This document shows, in pieces, positions 33,801-44,844 of a DNA stretch of 64,000 bases. The notes under the pieces are model-generated. The model saw only the letters and a program-made list of their open reading frames with translations. It made no database searches and was not told the origin of the DNA. Source of the stretch: Bubalus kerabau. Lineage: Eukaryota; Chordata; Mammalia; Artiodactyla; Bovidae. Both the position numbers and the translations under genes were made by a program. Positions within the stretch are counted from its first letter, which is position 1. Every line of letters starts with the position of its first letter. The stretch covers positions 108,252,001-108,316,000 of the forward strand of contig NC_073624.1 of the NCBI RefSeq assembly GCF_029407905.1. Direction: 5' to 3'.

Positions 33801-35285
33801 GTTCAGTTCAGTTTGGTCACTCAGTCGTGTCCGACTCTTTGCGACCCCATGAATAGCAGCACGCCAGGACTCCCTGCCCATCACCAACTCTCGGTGTTCA
33901 CCCAAACTCATGTCCATCAAGTCAGAGATGCCATCCAGCCATCTCATCCTCTGTCGTCCCCTTTTCCCCCTCATCCCAATCCCTCCCATCATCAGGGTAT
34001 TTTCCAATGAGTCAACTATTCGCATGAGGTGGCCAAAGTACTAGAGTTTCAGCTGTAGCATCAGTCCTTCCAAAGAACACCCAGGACTGATCTCCTTTAT
34101 TCTTCCCTATCTTTTTATTTTATTTATTTATTTATTTTACTTTACAATATTGTATTGGTTTTGCCATACATCAAAGAATGGATTGGTTGGACCTCCTTGT
34201 AGTCCAAGGGACTCGCAAGAGTCTTCTCCAACACCATAGTTAAAAGGCATCAATTCTTTGGTGCTCAGATTGCTTCACAGTCCAACTCTCACATCCATAC
34301 ATGACCACTGGAAAAACCATAGCCTTGACTAGATGGACCTTTGTTGGCAAAGTAACGTCTCTGCTTTTGAATATGCTATCTATGTTGGTCATAACTTTCC
34401 TTCCAAGGAGTAAGTGTCTTTTAATTTCATGGCTGCAATCACCATCTGCAGTGATTTTGGAGCCCCCCAAAATAAAGTCTGACACTGTTTCCACTGTTTC
34501 CCCATCTATTTCCCGTGAAGTGATGGGACCAGATGCCATGATCTTTGTTTTCTGAATGTTGAGCTTTCAGCCAACTTTTTCACTCTCCACTTTCATTTTC
34601 ATCAAGAGGTTTTTTAGTTCCTCTTCACTTTATGCCGTAAGGGTGGTGTCATCTGCATATCTGAGGTTATTGATATTTCTCCCGGAAATCTTGATTCCAG
34701 CTTGTGTTTCTTCCAGCCCAGCGTTTCTCATGATGTACTCTGCATAGAAGTTAAATAAACAGGGTGACAATATAGAGCCTTGATGTACTCTTTACCTACT
34801 TGGAACCAGTCTGTTGTTCCATGTCCAGTTCTAACTGTTGCTTCCTGACGTGCATACAGATTTCTCAAGAGGCAGGTCAGGTGGTCTGGTATTCCCAAAT
34901 CTTTCAGAAATTTCCATAGTTTCTTGTGATCCACACAGTCAAAGGGTTTGGCATAGTTCAATAAAGCAGAAATAGATGTTTTTCTGGAACTCTCTTGCTT
35001 TTTTGATGATCCAGGGCATGTTGGTAATTTGATCTCTGGTTCCTCTACCTTTTCTAATATGAAGTTGAACATATGGAAGTTCACAGTTCACAAATTGCTG
35101 AAGCCTGGCTTGGAGAATTTTGAGCATTACTTTACTAGCATGTGAGATGAGTGCAATTGTGCAGTAGTTTGAGCATTCTTTGGCATTGCTTTTCTTTGGG
35201 ATTGGAATGAAAGCTCCTTTTTCAGTCCTGTGGCCACTGCTGAGTTTTCCAAATTTGCTGGCATATTGAGTGCTGCACTTTCACA
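33801..35285 (-). pseudogene. BovB (RTE) LINE, 5'-truncated, RT region, antisense
   Basis: About 1.4 kb of BovB covers the reverse-transcriptase domain and C-terminus. On the minus strand the pieces are recognisable in order: the DYAKPFDCVDH-like RT segment (frame 35084-34728), YADD (34659 down to 34648) and the GCESWTVK segment (frame 34539-34240). The terminal frame (34025-33648) follows. Frameshifts at about 34620 and about 34780 and an L1-tail insertion at 34100-34172 break the ORF. The endonuclease half is absent. More diverged than the copy at 6178. Confidence 0.93.
34100..34172 (-). repeat. L1 tail of about 60 bases inside BovB
   Basis: A T/A-rich tail (34112-34137, ttta units) followed by 'ttactttacaatattgtattgg' and 'ttttgccatacatca' is the last part of the ruminant L1 3'UTR in antisense. 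BovB stops at 'gatctcctt' (about 34099) and resumes at 'agaatggattggttgg' (34175). No TSD is evident, and the bases 'tattcttccctat' before the tail match neither element. Confidence 0.88.
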
Positions 35286-35289
35286 AAGA

Positions 35290-37105
35290 CGTAATCAAAA
35301 ATTGTTCACCGAAGTGATACAATATTTGTGCCACTTCTATCAAATTTGGGTTTTTATAGCCAATGAAAATAATTTTCCTTTTCAATGTGATGCTATTTGT
35401 AACCACCGAAATCATGATATCATTTTACTTTTGTAAAGAAAGCAGAAATTTATTATAAAGAAATATAAAGTAAAAACTCCACATCACTTCTATGCAGTTA
35501 TTTTTATATATATTATATGAAATGGATACTCTAAAAAGAAACAATTATCTTAAAACCAAGATTTTTGTTCAAGTATAAATATAAATTAAAATGATTAGGG
35601 AATCACTAGGGAATCTGACCAAAATTGGTTAAAATAAGATATATATCAGTAATTATTGAAATGTTACAACTATTCCACTGCACATTGTCAAACAATTTCT
35701 CCAGATACACATTGCTTATGTAAGCACAGGATTAAGTTGTCATCATTCTCTTATGTTTATGCCAAATTGACCAAAATTCTTTACTTGGGTTGTTTAGTCT
35801 ATGTTGGGCTGGTATATCATATTTTCATTAAAAATCTATACTATTCATCTATTTAATCTTATAGGAAATTTTCCTGAACTGTTGGAGCTTTAAAACTCTT
35901 GTACTTGATTGTCATTATGAGTTATGATTTCAACTTTTAAAAGATGTTAAGTACAAAAATACTGAAAACTTAATGTATTTACATATCTCGTCTTTCCTAT
36001 TTGACTGTATATGTCATAAAGATCAGTATGAGTAACTCATTTCTTAATATTAATGATTTTGGTTGACTAAAAGAAGTTGTAAATTTTATGAAATGCTCTA
36101 GCTCATAGAAAAGTTGTAAAGTTTAGAAAGTAAGCACCGTCTGATAGCAGATTTGCCAAATGTAATTAGTATAATATATCAACTCTCACCTTTACCTGCT
36201 TTATACATATATATTCATTTACTTGTATATATATGTGTATATATATACATATATATATTTACTTGTCTTCATCCACAAGAATACAAACTGCAAGAAAGCA
36301 GTGATAATCTGATTTTTTTTTTTTTTTACTCATATAGGCTACAGTTATTGATTTTGTCTAGTCAGTATCCCTTTCTCCTTACTTATATTAACTGTTCCTG
36401 ATACTCATTTGGGGAGCCACATCTCATGAACTCCAAGTCCATGCTTCTTTCATGAACAGCTCTAATTCCTGGTTCACTTGAAGTTTATAAGCGCTATTTA
36501 GTCTCAATTTTGGCACTTGGTTGAGATTAATGGGTAAATACCATTCCTGGATTACAATCGTGAATGAATGTAAGATATATAAAATTATTCAGCCATTATG
36601 TCAATGTAGCTAAAGGACCACTTTAAAATGGAGAAAACAAACAAAAAAGGTAGAAAAAGGTTTAGTATTTTATGACACTAAAATATCTCATACATTAAAA
36701 ATTAAACTAAAAATGCCAAAAGTATTGAAAGGTATGCAAAAAATGAAATCAAACATCTGGACCCATACATGTGGAATTTTCAGCAATAATTGATTACTAA
36801 ATAAAGTATATTATGTACTTACCTATAGAATTGATATTTTTTCCCTTTAAAGTAGGCAAATGTATTTCTACATAAGTATAGAGATACAAAGATAGATTAA
36901 TCCAGAGGGAGATAGGGCTTCCAATGCTGACAGAGTTAGAGGAACACCTCAAGTCAGGTTGAATAAGGAAATAATATAATCATTTCATATTTCAAATTAT
37001 CTTAGTGCATTTATAGTCTTGAAAATTCACTTTGATTCCGGATGACTCTCTATGAACAATGGTTTTATTCAGTGGGAGGGAATGCAGTATATGTTAGAGC
37101 AGAGA
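35290..37105. other. Unassigned AT-rich DNA with TA-rich microsatellite
   Basis: No SINE or LINE signature apart from TA repeats (36200-36265) and a T15-16 run at about 36313-36329. Short frames lack recognisable domains. Confidence 0.4.
36200..36266. repeat. (TA)n/(TATG)n microsatellite
   Basis: Impure TA-rich repeat interrupted by two ttcatttacttg-like segments, which are themselves similar and suggest local duplication. Confidence 0.85.
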
Positions 37106-37109
37106 TTCT

Positions 37110-37300
37110 TGTCAAACTGCCTAATCACATCCTGCATTATTCTGTAAAGTTGTGGGACGTTCATCTACCTGTTTGACCATCCTGTGTTTAGTTTCCTCCT
37201 CATTAAAAGCAGGATAATTGTACCTGCTCGTAACGCACTGTAGTGTGAAAAGGCTTAGACACATTCTCCAAATATTAACCATCATTAGTAGCATTAATTT
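37110..37300 (+). repeat. MIR SINE relic, sense
   Basis: The order 'tgtttagtttcctcctcattaaaagcagg', 'ataattgtacctgc' and 'aaatattaaccatcattagtagc' matches the 3' half of MIR. Confidence 0.55.
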
Positions 37301-37559
37301 TCATATCTGTAAGAGAAAATATAGTGCACTTAAACCTCCATAAATAAAGGAGAAATATATAAACATATTGAAGTAGTTCTATATTTTTCAAATTGACAGT
37401 TAAATTCACAATATAATAATAGACTAAACTTATGGGCTAAACACTAGGTAAATTTTTGTATTCCCTTCCTAGGTATTAGCATATGGGCAAAAGTAAATTA
37501 GTAAGACTATTCTGCTGCATCTTGATGTTTTATTTTTCTCAATATTTTAGAGTTTCAGT

Positions 37560-37775
37560 GCCTGCATACGGGGTAAGAGCACAGGCTCTGGGGTCTACAT
37601 TCTGGAGCTCAGACTCTGGATCTGGCTCTTTCACATTAGCTGGGTCAGCTGAGCCACTTCTTTAGCACAATCCACTTACCCATAAAACAGGGATCCTAAG
37701 AGTAGCTATCTCATAGGGGTATGATTGGAATTACCTGAGTTAATATGTGAAAAGAATTCATACCAATGCATGGTC
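37560..37775 (+). repeat. MIR SINE, sense, well preserved
   Basis: The core 'gtaagagcacaggctctggggt' (37573-37594), 'ctggatctggctctttcacattagctggg' and 'cccataaaacagggatcctaagagtagctatctcatagggg' (37679-37719) follow MIR closely. The 60-codon frame across it is a shadow. Confidence 0.85.
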
Positions 37776-37986
37776 TGGATTTTTTTAAAAGATTTTTTTG
37801 CATGTGAACCATTTTGAAAGTCTTTACCGAATTTGTTAAAATATTGCTTCTTTTGTTTATGTTCTTTCTTTCTGGGGGGGAAGTGCGGTGAGGCATGTAG
37901 GGTCTTAGCTCCCTGATGAGGAATCAAACCTACACCCCCTGCACTGGAAGGCAAGTTGTAACCATTGGACCGCCAGGGAAGTCCTA
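37776..37986 (-). repeat. CHR-type tRNA-derived SINE, antisense
   Basis: An A/T tail (37781-37800) leads to a tRNA-like head 'ctccctgatgaggaatcaaacctacaccccctgcactgg' ending 'gaccgccagggaagtcct' (37969-37985). This cetartiodactyl SINE is distinct from Bov-tA. A short gcatgg match on both sides (37768-37773 and 37987-37992) may be part of a TSD. It is inserted into the end of the MIR. Confidence 0.82.
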
Positions 37987-37999
37987 GCATGGATTAAAT

Positions 38000-40900
38000 G
38001 ACACGAAAGTTTCTTTAAATAGAATAAATGAGTAAAACCCTTTATAAAAATAAATAGGAATTATAAAACACATCTATTCTTTTTTGCTGTACCTGTGTTC
38101 TTCAAGCTAACTGCACATCTTTTCTTGACATGCATCTGTATCATGCATTCGTATGAAATATACCTTTCTATTTATTTTTTTACTAAAGCCAAGAATCACT
38201 TTCTTCTAGGAGAAAGAATAAAACCCTAAGTTTGAGACAAAACCAAACTTCATAGAAAACTTAGACCTAAGGATATAAAGCTGTGAATAAAGGCACTTTA
38301 CAAACACCATATGTCCACGGACAGACATGATGTTTTTCAAGAGTATTTTCTCTATATCAAATATTCAGAATTATTAGTATTAATAAATGCAACAAAGCAT
38401 AAATCATCTTTAAAGCTCTAGTGTGCTGTTTTATATCATCATGTAACCTTCTGACCCATTTAAAATGAACATGTAGGGAATCCATTTTAACAGCTTCTTC
38501 CTGTAGGCTTGAGGGACTCTAGAGCTAGCCCGAGTCCTACACCAAAAATGTCATTGGGTATTTTCACTCATTTAAAGATTTCCATGCCAGAAAGTTTTGT
38601 GTTGAGATGGCATCTCCTAGGAATACAAGTGAATAAACAGCACAGAAAGAGGCAAGAACAGAGAAATATTTGTTCAACACTCTGCATGCTGTGACAACGT
38701 GCAGCATCATTTATGACATGTTACCTCAGCCGAAAATGACATGATGTTATAAATCACTAATTTCTCAATTTTGGAAAGGAAGTTGGAAATATGGGAGAAG
38801 GTCATATTCAGTTCAGGTCATGAAAACCAAAAATGCACAGGTTGGACTTTTTATGTTTTACTAAATCCCAGAGGAGGTTCAATATCATAGTTATTACTAT
38901 TATTTTCCTCTTGGAAAAGAAAGGAAATGGAAAAATTCTTGCCCGATTTTTGAGGCATTATAATATGGCCTGGGAGAGTTTTACTTTTTATTTAATACTT
39001 ATTAAATCCTGGTTATTCTTTATTCCATAAGCTAATATTTCACCAAATAAGCATTAATGACTTTTTTTTAACCTACTTCAGTAATACATTTTTCTTTACC
39101 TATAGTGATCATGCTAAGTTTCTGCATCCTGGATTTTCATCTAAAGGAATAGTTCTAAACCAGTATTGGAACACATCGTTTTAAAAATTTATGCCACGAG
39201 GTTTTAAAAGTTGAGATATTCTAAGTAAGAGGACCCTAGAGAATCAAACAGCTGGTTTGAACCGGAAAGACTGCTCTGCAAAAAGAATGAGAAATACATG
39301 CGTTTTCAAAGGCTTTTTCCTGTCGTTGTTCCAATGGACTCTTTTTCACCCTTAATAAAACTTCTGTTTCTTTCACTTGATCTAGGTGGAAAGAATCACA
39401 CAAAGAACCACAGGTAAAAGATGAATTATCCAACAGATGAAACAGAAAACTTAGCTGTGTATGTTTCAGAGGATGTTTAATTGCCTGGAAAAGTTCCCTT
39501 GAATATTCAGAGGTCAGCTAGCTGAGGATGACGGCGGGCTCCCTGTTATGGCCCCTTTGGAGAACAAATCTATCACCTTTATATTTTGTATTCTAGTAAA
39601 CAGCAGCAAGCTTACTGAATAAGGTTACTGGAACTTTACTGTAGAATTTGTTATGTAAAACAAATCCAAGATATACTCTATCAAATGGAATTCTTGCTGC
39701 TCTTTTCATCCATTTACACTACATATATTCATCTCTTATTTCCTATGTTTAAAACTTTTAAGCAAATAAAATAGGGCAAAGTAATTCACATCCTCTGCCT
39801 ATAATGGAAATGACAGCCTTGTGAAAGACGTGGATAAATTTAAAGTGCAATAGAAAGAAATAGGAGCCTTCATAATTACATATAAACAGTGCAATAGGGG
39901 AAAGTGTGGCTAGATGAAAGAGTCAGACAGATGAAGATTAATATATTATACCATCTTTATGACAAAAGATAGGTTGGAAGACATGGCTTGCTAACAGTGC
40001 ATTGAAGAATTATACTTATTTACCCAGGTACAGTCATAGCTGAAAAACCACAAACTTCCTCTATTGAGGTTAACCTTGAAAATTTTACTGCATGAAGAGT
40101 CCCCTGACTCTAAAATAGGAAAGAGCTAAGCTAAGCATATCTGGTTAGTTTTGTTAGATTTCTAATTAGGAAACTCACTTCTGCCCCAGAAAGAAATGGA
40201 TAACCAGTGGGGAAAGAGCTTGAAATACCATTTTAGTGAATTCCTCCACATGGAAACATGACCTGTAACATAAACAGCAACACACCAAGACACATGACTC
40301 TAAGAACTGGATTACTATAAGGCAGACCCTCCCTGGGGTTACCTGATTCCTAACTCCCTTTCACAAATCTCCTTACTCTGGGAACAAAGCAAAAGTCTTG
40401 GGATGATGAATCCTGATATCCCACCCTCACCAGATCACTTCCCAAACACAGGATGATATGTAATAACATATATAATCATTATAAAGTGCAATACTCCAGG
40501 ATTTTGGCATGTGTTAAAATAGTATTGGTCACACAGAGTTTAAGTCATAATAATTAAGGATTGGTTATGTAATTTGAATTTAAGAATGAAGCTATTGGAT
40601 TGGAACATCGTTCTTCCTATATAGTTTGCTGTTTGTTTCAGTTTATTCACACTCTTTTTTCTTAAGTGCCCAAACACTCACACTCTTAAAGAAAGTGATT
40701 TATCCATGTATTTAAACAAGCCAATTAATGATATCATCATTATGATTTACAAAACATATTTGAGCCTGAAATGTATTTATTCTTTTAGTCACTCCCTCCC
40801 TTTTCCTGTTAGAAATGCCCTTAGACACAGAATTTTGGTTGAGATCATCATAAACGTTACTCTAAAATGATAAGCAAATAGAAAAGATGATCTTTTCTCC

Positions 40901-43120
40901 TCTTAATTTAGCTAATGCTACAGATATCTTGCTCTTCTAGAGTGCACCTAAACCAAACTATATTAAATTTCTCAAACTTATATGGCCATAATAGTTTCTA
41001 GTACTATCTCAGAGAAATCTTCTGGCTAAGACAGAGTCCAGTAGCTAGGAGAGGTAATTCTCTGTAGCCAAGTGCAAGTTTTCATGTTTGAGAATAAGAC
41101 TTAGCAAAACTAAGACCTACTTTAAGGCAAACCAAGACCTAGGTTAGCAGGTATCTTCACTTCTATCATAGGATCTCTACTTTGATAGAGTGACTATTGT
41201 TCTGGGACTTGAAAAAATAAAATCACCTGGAATATTCAAATTAAGATGAAGATATTCTGTTGCTTTTTAACTGTTGATTGCCAGAGAGAGACAAAATTTA
41301 AACTTCATTTTCTGATAACATAGTATCAAATAAAAATCAATATCTTATTATAGAAATATAAAATTTTTAGTAAGGATTATATGTTAAAGCTTGAATATAT
41401 CAAAACTAAACAAACGGCAACAAAGTTTATCTGTACTTTCCTCAAAATGCAAACCTGAGTACTTGACATGCTGACGACTGTTAACCTAAGGTGAGCTACT
41501 GCATCAAATGAACTTCATTAGCAAATGAAAATGAGCAAATTTGCCTTGCAGTTACTCTTCCTTCTGCTTTACTACCATATTACTAAATCAAGGGTTCACT
41601 AAGATTTTTTAATCTGTCAGTTTATATTTTTTTCAAATTTTACAAACTTTGACCAGTATTTTATCCAATATTTGTTATGCTCACCTTTTGGGGGGGGATT
41701 ACAATTACATATTTCACACATCCTACATATATTAAACTCTTAGAGATTATTTCATCTCAAGCTTTCTGGTGCTCTGCTCTTACTTATTTTTTGAATGTGT
41801 TTCATTCTGGATGGTTTCTATTGTTAAATCAACAGATCCAGTGTTGATTGCTCTTATTTCTTGTAATAGCTTAGTCAAACATAATGAATGCCTAAGAAAT
41901 CACCTGTTTTTAAAATCTTGGGAGTTTACATTGGATAAATAATTTAATGTTAATATTTATGGTTGTCAAAATAATTTTTGACAGGTGTACAGAAATATTT
42001 ATTGAATAATCCTAGGATTTCAACAATGATTAAAAAACACTTGATAATTGTTAGATGGTGACTTGTATACCAGATACTGTCCCGTAATCAGATGATTCTC
42101 AGAGCAAATCATCTGTACTGAAGGGTAAGTACGATTTTCATTTAACAGGAAAATAAGTTATCAGGATTAGGACAAAGAAATTACCACAATGCTAGTAAAC
42201 TATAAACTCTTTTTCACTCCAGCCCAAAGTCTATGCTATTTTCCCCATGACTTGGAGAAACTATTCTTCTAAGGGAACAAATAGACATTTTCTGGAGATG
42301 GGAGGTGGAGCACTGGATTTTGAGAACTTACACCCAATATTATAAAATGAATTAATATTTAAGAAATTAAGTAATATATATTTTGCAGCATAAATTCTAG
42401 TGATTAAAGCTTGACAAATTCAACTCAGCTATTGGGGCATGAAATAAAATAAGTTTAAAAGTCACAAAATTTTGTGAAATATAATTATCCCCCAAAAGTG
42501 ATGACTAGTGATTATAAATGAACAAATAAAACATTCTGAACTTCATATCAGTAGATATTGTTATATCTGTCCTTATCATTAGTGGCAAAGAATAAGTCAA
42601 TATTTTTTAAAAAAAAATCAGTTTACATTAGCCTCATTGTATTCGGCCTCTTTGAAACATTCAGTTAAGTGAGGACTTACCATTCAAAATATTTAGATGT
42701 GTTCATGCCATGGAAATATGTGATTTGCATTTTCTATCAGAATTGGAGTGGTTAAGATTAGGAAAGCTGGATAAACATCTTCTTGCTTCCAAATTTCAAA
42801 ACAACAACTAATTGCACAATTTTAAATATACCTCATGGAAAAATAGGAATGATATTATGCCACAAATATATCACCATCAGACATATTTCTTACTCACAAT
42901 AATTACTTGCAGACTGAGTTACTTCTCTATTGAAAGAACATTTTTACTTTTTTTCTTAAATGACAAATTTCATCTTTTATAATACTTATGATAACCACTA
43001 TAAACAAAGCAGATTCTTTAACAAGAATCCAGGGAATATACTTAAATAGAAAGGTTTTTTTGTATTTATTATTTCACACAGTTTTACTGAGTTAAAATAT
43101 TTAGACCCTTTGTGTATATT
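38000..43120. other. Repeat-poor interval, about 5.1 kb
   Basis: No BovB, Bov-tA, BOV-A2 or ruminant L1 signature was recognised across this interval, apart from a MIR relic (42055-42245). A G9 run occurs at about 41690-41698. No reading frame exceeds about 65 codons. It may be unique sequence or hold repeats too decayed to see. Confidence 0.5.
42055..42245 (-). repeat. MIR SINE relic, antisense
   Basis: 'tataccagatactgtcccgtaatc', 'gggtaagtacgattttcatttaacaggaaaataag' and 'agcccaaagtctatgctatttt' follow reversed MIR in order. Confidence 0.6.
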
Positions 43121-43125
43121 ATTCA

Positions 43126-43275
43126 GGGCTTTCCCGATGACTCAGACAGTAAAGAATCTGCCTGCAATGCAAGAGACCAGGGTTTGATCCCTAAGTCAGG
43201 AAGATCCCCTGGAGAAAGGAATGGCAACCCACTCCACTATTCTTGCCTGGAGAATTTCAAGGACAGAGAAGCCTA
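43126..43275 (+). repeat. Bov-tA SINE, sense, 3'-truncated
   Basis: A well-preserved head (ctcagacagtaaagaatctg, 43141-43160) and the first part of the body are present. The copy stops at 'gacagagaagcct' (about 43274) where a 38-bp duplication begins. Confidence 0.9.
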
Positions 43276-43331
43276 GTATTTATTCATTGAAAAGAGAATA
43301 TACCAGGAGCCTGGTATTTATTCACTGAAAA
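43267..43331 (+). repeat. Tandem duplication, 38-bp period
   Basis: Copies of the stretch agaagcctagtatttattca (from 43267) and aggagcctggtatttattca (from 43305) differ at only a few positions over about 26 bases. It spans the broken SINE end. Confidence 0.85.
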
Positions 43332-43902
43332 TTTTTATGACAGAAGTGGGAAGAAAACTAGAATTTTTTGCAGGATTTCACATTGATCCTCGTAGTAATA
43401 GATTGTTAAAAAAGAATGCCTCACAATTATTCTCTTATTTTCTCCAGGCATTTTTTTCCCTAATATTCTTCATTTGTTTTCTAGTTTTGAATTGGTGAGA
43501 AAATTAGAAATAGTTCTGAAAAAAATAAGAGAACATTTTTATCTTGGCTTCTTTTTGCTTGAAATTGGTGACATATGTATTGTATAAAATGACATGTTAT
43601 CCTAACATAAATAAAATGCTTCAGTACAAGTTGTGAATGAAACATTTAGTAGAAACTCTTGCTGGGATTTCATAACTAACCCACATCCGATTTGTAAAAT
43701 AATGATATTTTAAATTTTTATTTTATTTTTAAACAATTTTATAACTTATATAAATCCCCAAAGACACAATGAACAAGTATATATTAGGCATGCTTTTGCA
43801 CTTGGCTATTTTTGGCTCAGCATAATTTTGTGAGATCCATCCATGTTATTGTATGTATAAGTTAGTTGGTAAGAGTATTTGCATACAAGCCTTTTTATGG
43901 AA

Positions 43903-44110
43903 TGTGTGTGTGTGTGTTAGTTACAGAGTTATATCTGACTCTTTGTGACCTTATGGACTGTAGATCACCAGGTTCCTTTATCCATGTAATTCTCCAGGCA
44001 AGAACACTGGAGTGAGTTGCCACATGGCTTGCAAGATCTTTGTTCCCAGACGCAGAGCCCATGGCAGTGAAAGCACAGAATTCTAACCATTGGACCATCA
44101 AGGAATCCCC
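43903..44110 (-). repeat. Hybrid SINE: BovA body with CHR-like head, antisense
   Basis: The BovA body (43920-44022, 'gactctttgtgaccttatggactg' to 'ggagtgagttgcc') is joined to a head that reads 'catggcttgcaagatctttgttcccagacgc' and ends 'taaccattggaccatcaaggaatcccc'. That head resembles the CHR SINE at 37900 more than the usual Bov-tA head. A GT run (43904-43917) precedes it. Confidence 0.72.
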
Positions 44111-44539
44111 TGAAATATGTTATATTTTTAAGGCAAATATTTAAAACTGAGATTGCTGGGTCATATGGTAATTGTACATTTGTCTTTTTTAGCAATTAGC
44201 AAACACCTTCCAGAATGGTTGTGGTATTTTACAATACCACCAGCAACATATGAGTCAATTTGGCCCACATCTTTGTGAAAACAGACAGTAGTCTGTTTAA
44301 TGTCTGTGTACTAGTGGGTGTGTTTTATGGTTTTAATTTGCAATTCTCTGATAACTAATGCTACTGAGCATCTTTCTTATGCTTATGTGCCATTCATATC
44401 ATATTTGGTGAAATTTCTGTTCAAATCTTTTCCAGACGTTTACATAGCATTATCTGATTATCGAATTATAAGAGTTCTCCACCAGCCCCAGTTTTGTTTA
44501 AATATAATTGTCATATAGCACTGTGCTAGTTTAAGGTAT

Positions 44540-44761
44540 GAGTTTCCTTGATGGCTCAGTGGTAAAGAATCTGCTTATACTGCAGGAGAGGAGGGGGTGT
44601 GGGTTCCACCCCTGGATGGGGAAGATCCCCTGAAGGAGGAAATCACAACCCACTCGAGTACTCTTGCCTGGAAAAATCTATGGACAGAGAAGCCTGGTGG
44701 GCTACAGTCCATGGGGTTGCAAAGTCGGACATGACTGAGCATGAGCACTAAACAAGAGAAA
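44540..44761 (+). repeat. Bov-tA SINE, sense, with TSD
   Basis: The head (ctcagtggtaaagaatctgc, 44556-44575) and body ending 'gtcggacatgactgagcatgagc' are present. TSD copies agtttaaggtat (44528-44539) and agtttacggtat (44762-44773) differ at one base. Confidence 0.94.
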
Positions 44762-44844
44762 AGTTTACGGTATACAGTGTGCTGATTTGGTGTAAGTATC
44801 CATTGTGAGGAGACTATCAGAATCAGGTTAGTTAATACATCCTC

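Larger units (their letters stand above)
43720..44840 (-). repeat. Old L1 relic, antisense, with two SINE insertions
   Basis: The order is 'gtgagatccatccatgttattgtatgt' (43831), 'gagattgctgggtcatatggtaattg' (44150-44175), 'gtggtattttacaataccaccagcaa' and 'tttttaatttgcaattctctgataac' (44330-44354). This is the classic reversed end of L1 ORF2. A Bov-tA hybrid (43905) and a Bov-tA (44540) interrupt it. Confidence 0.75.

Noticed and set aside
37483..37665. 60-codon frame with protein-like C-terminal half
   Set aside because: The second half is MIR SINE sequence, which explains the frame.
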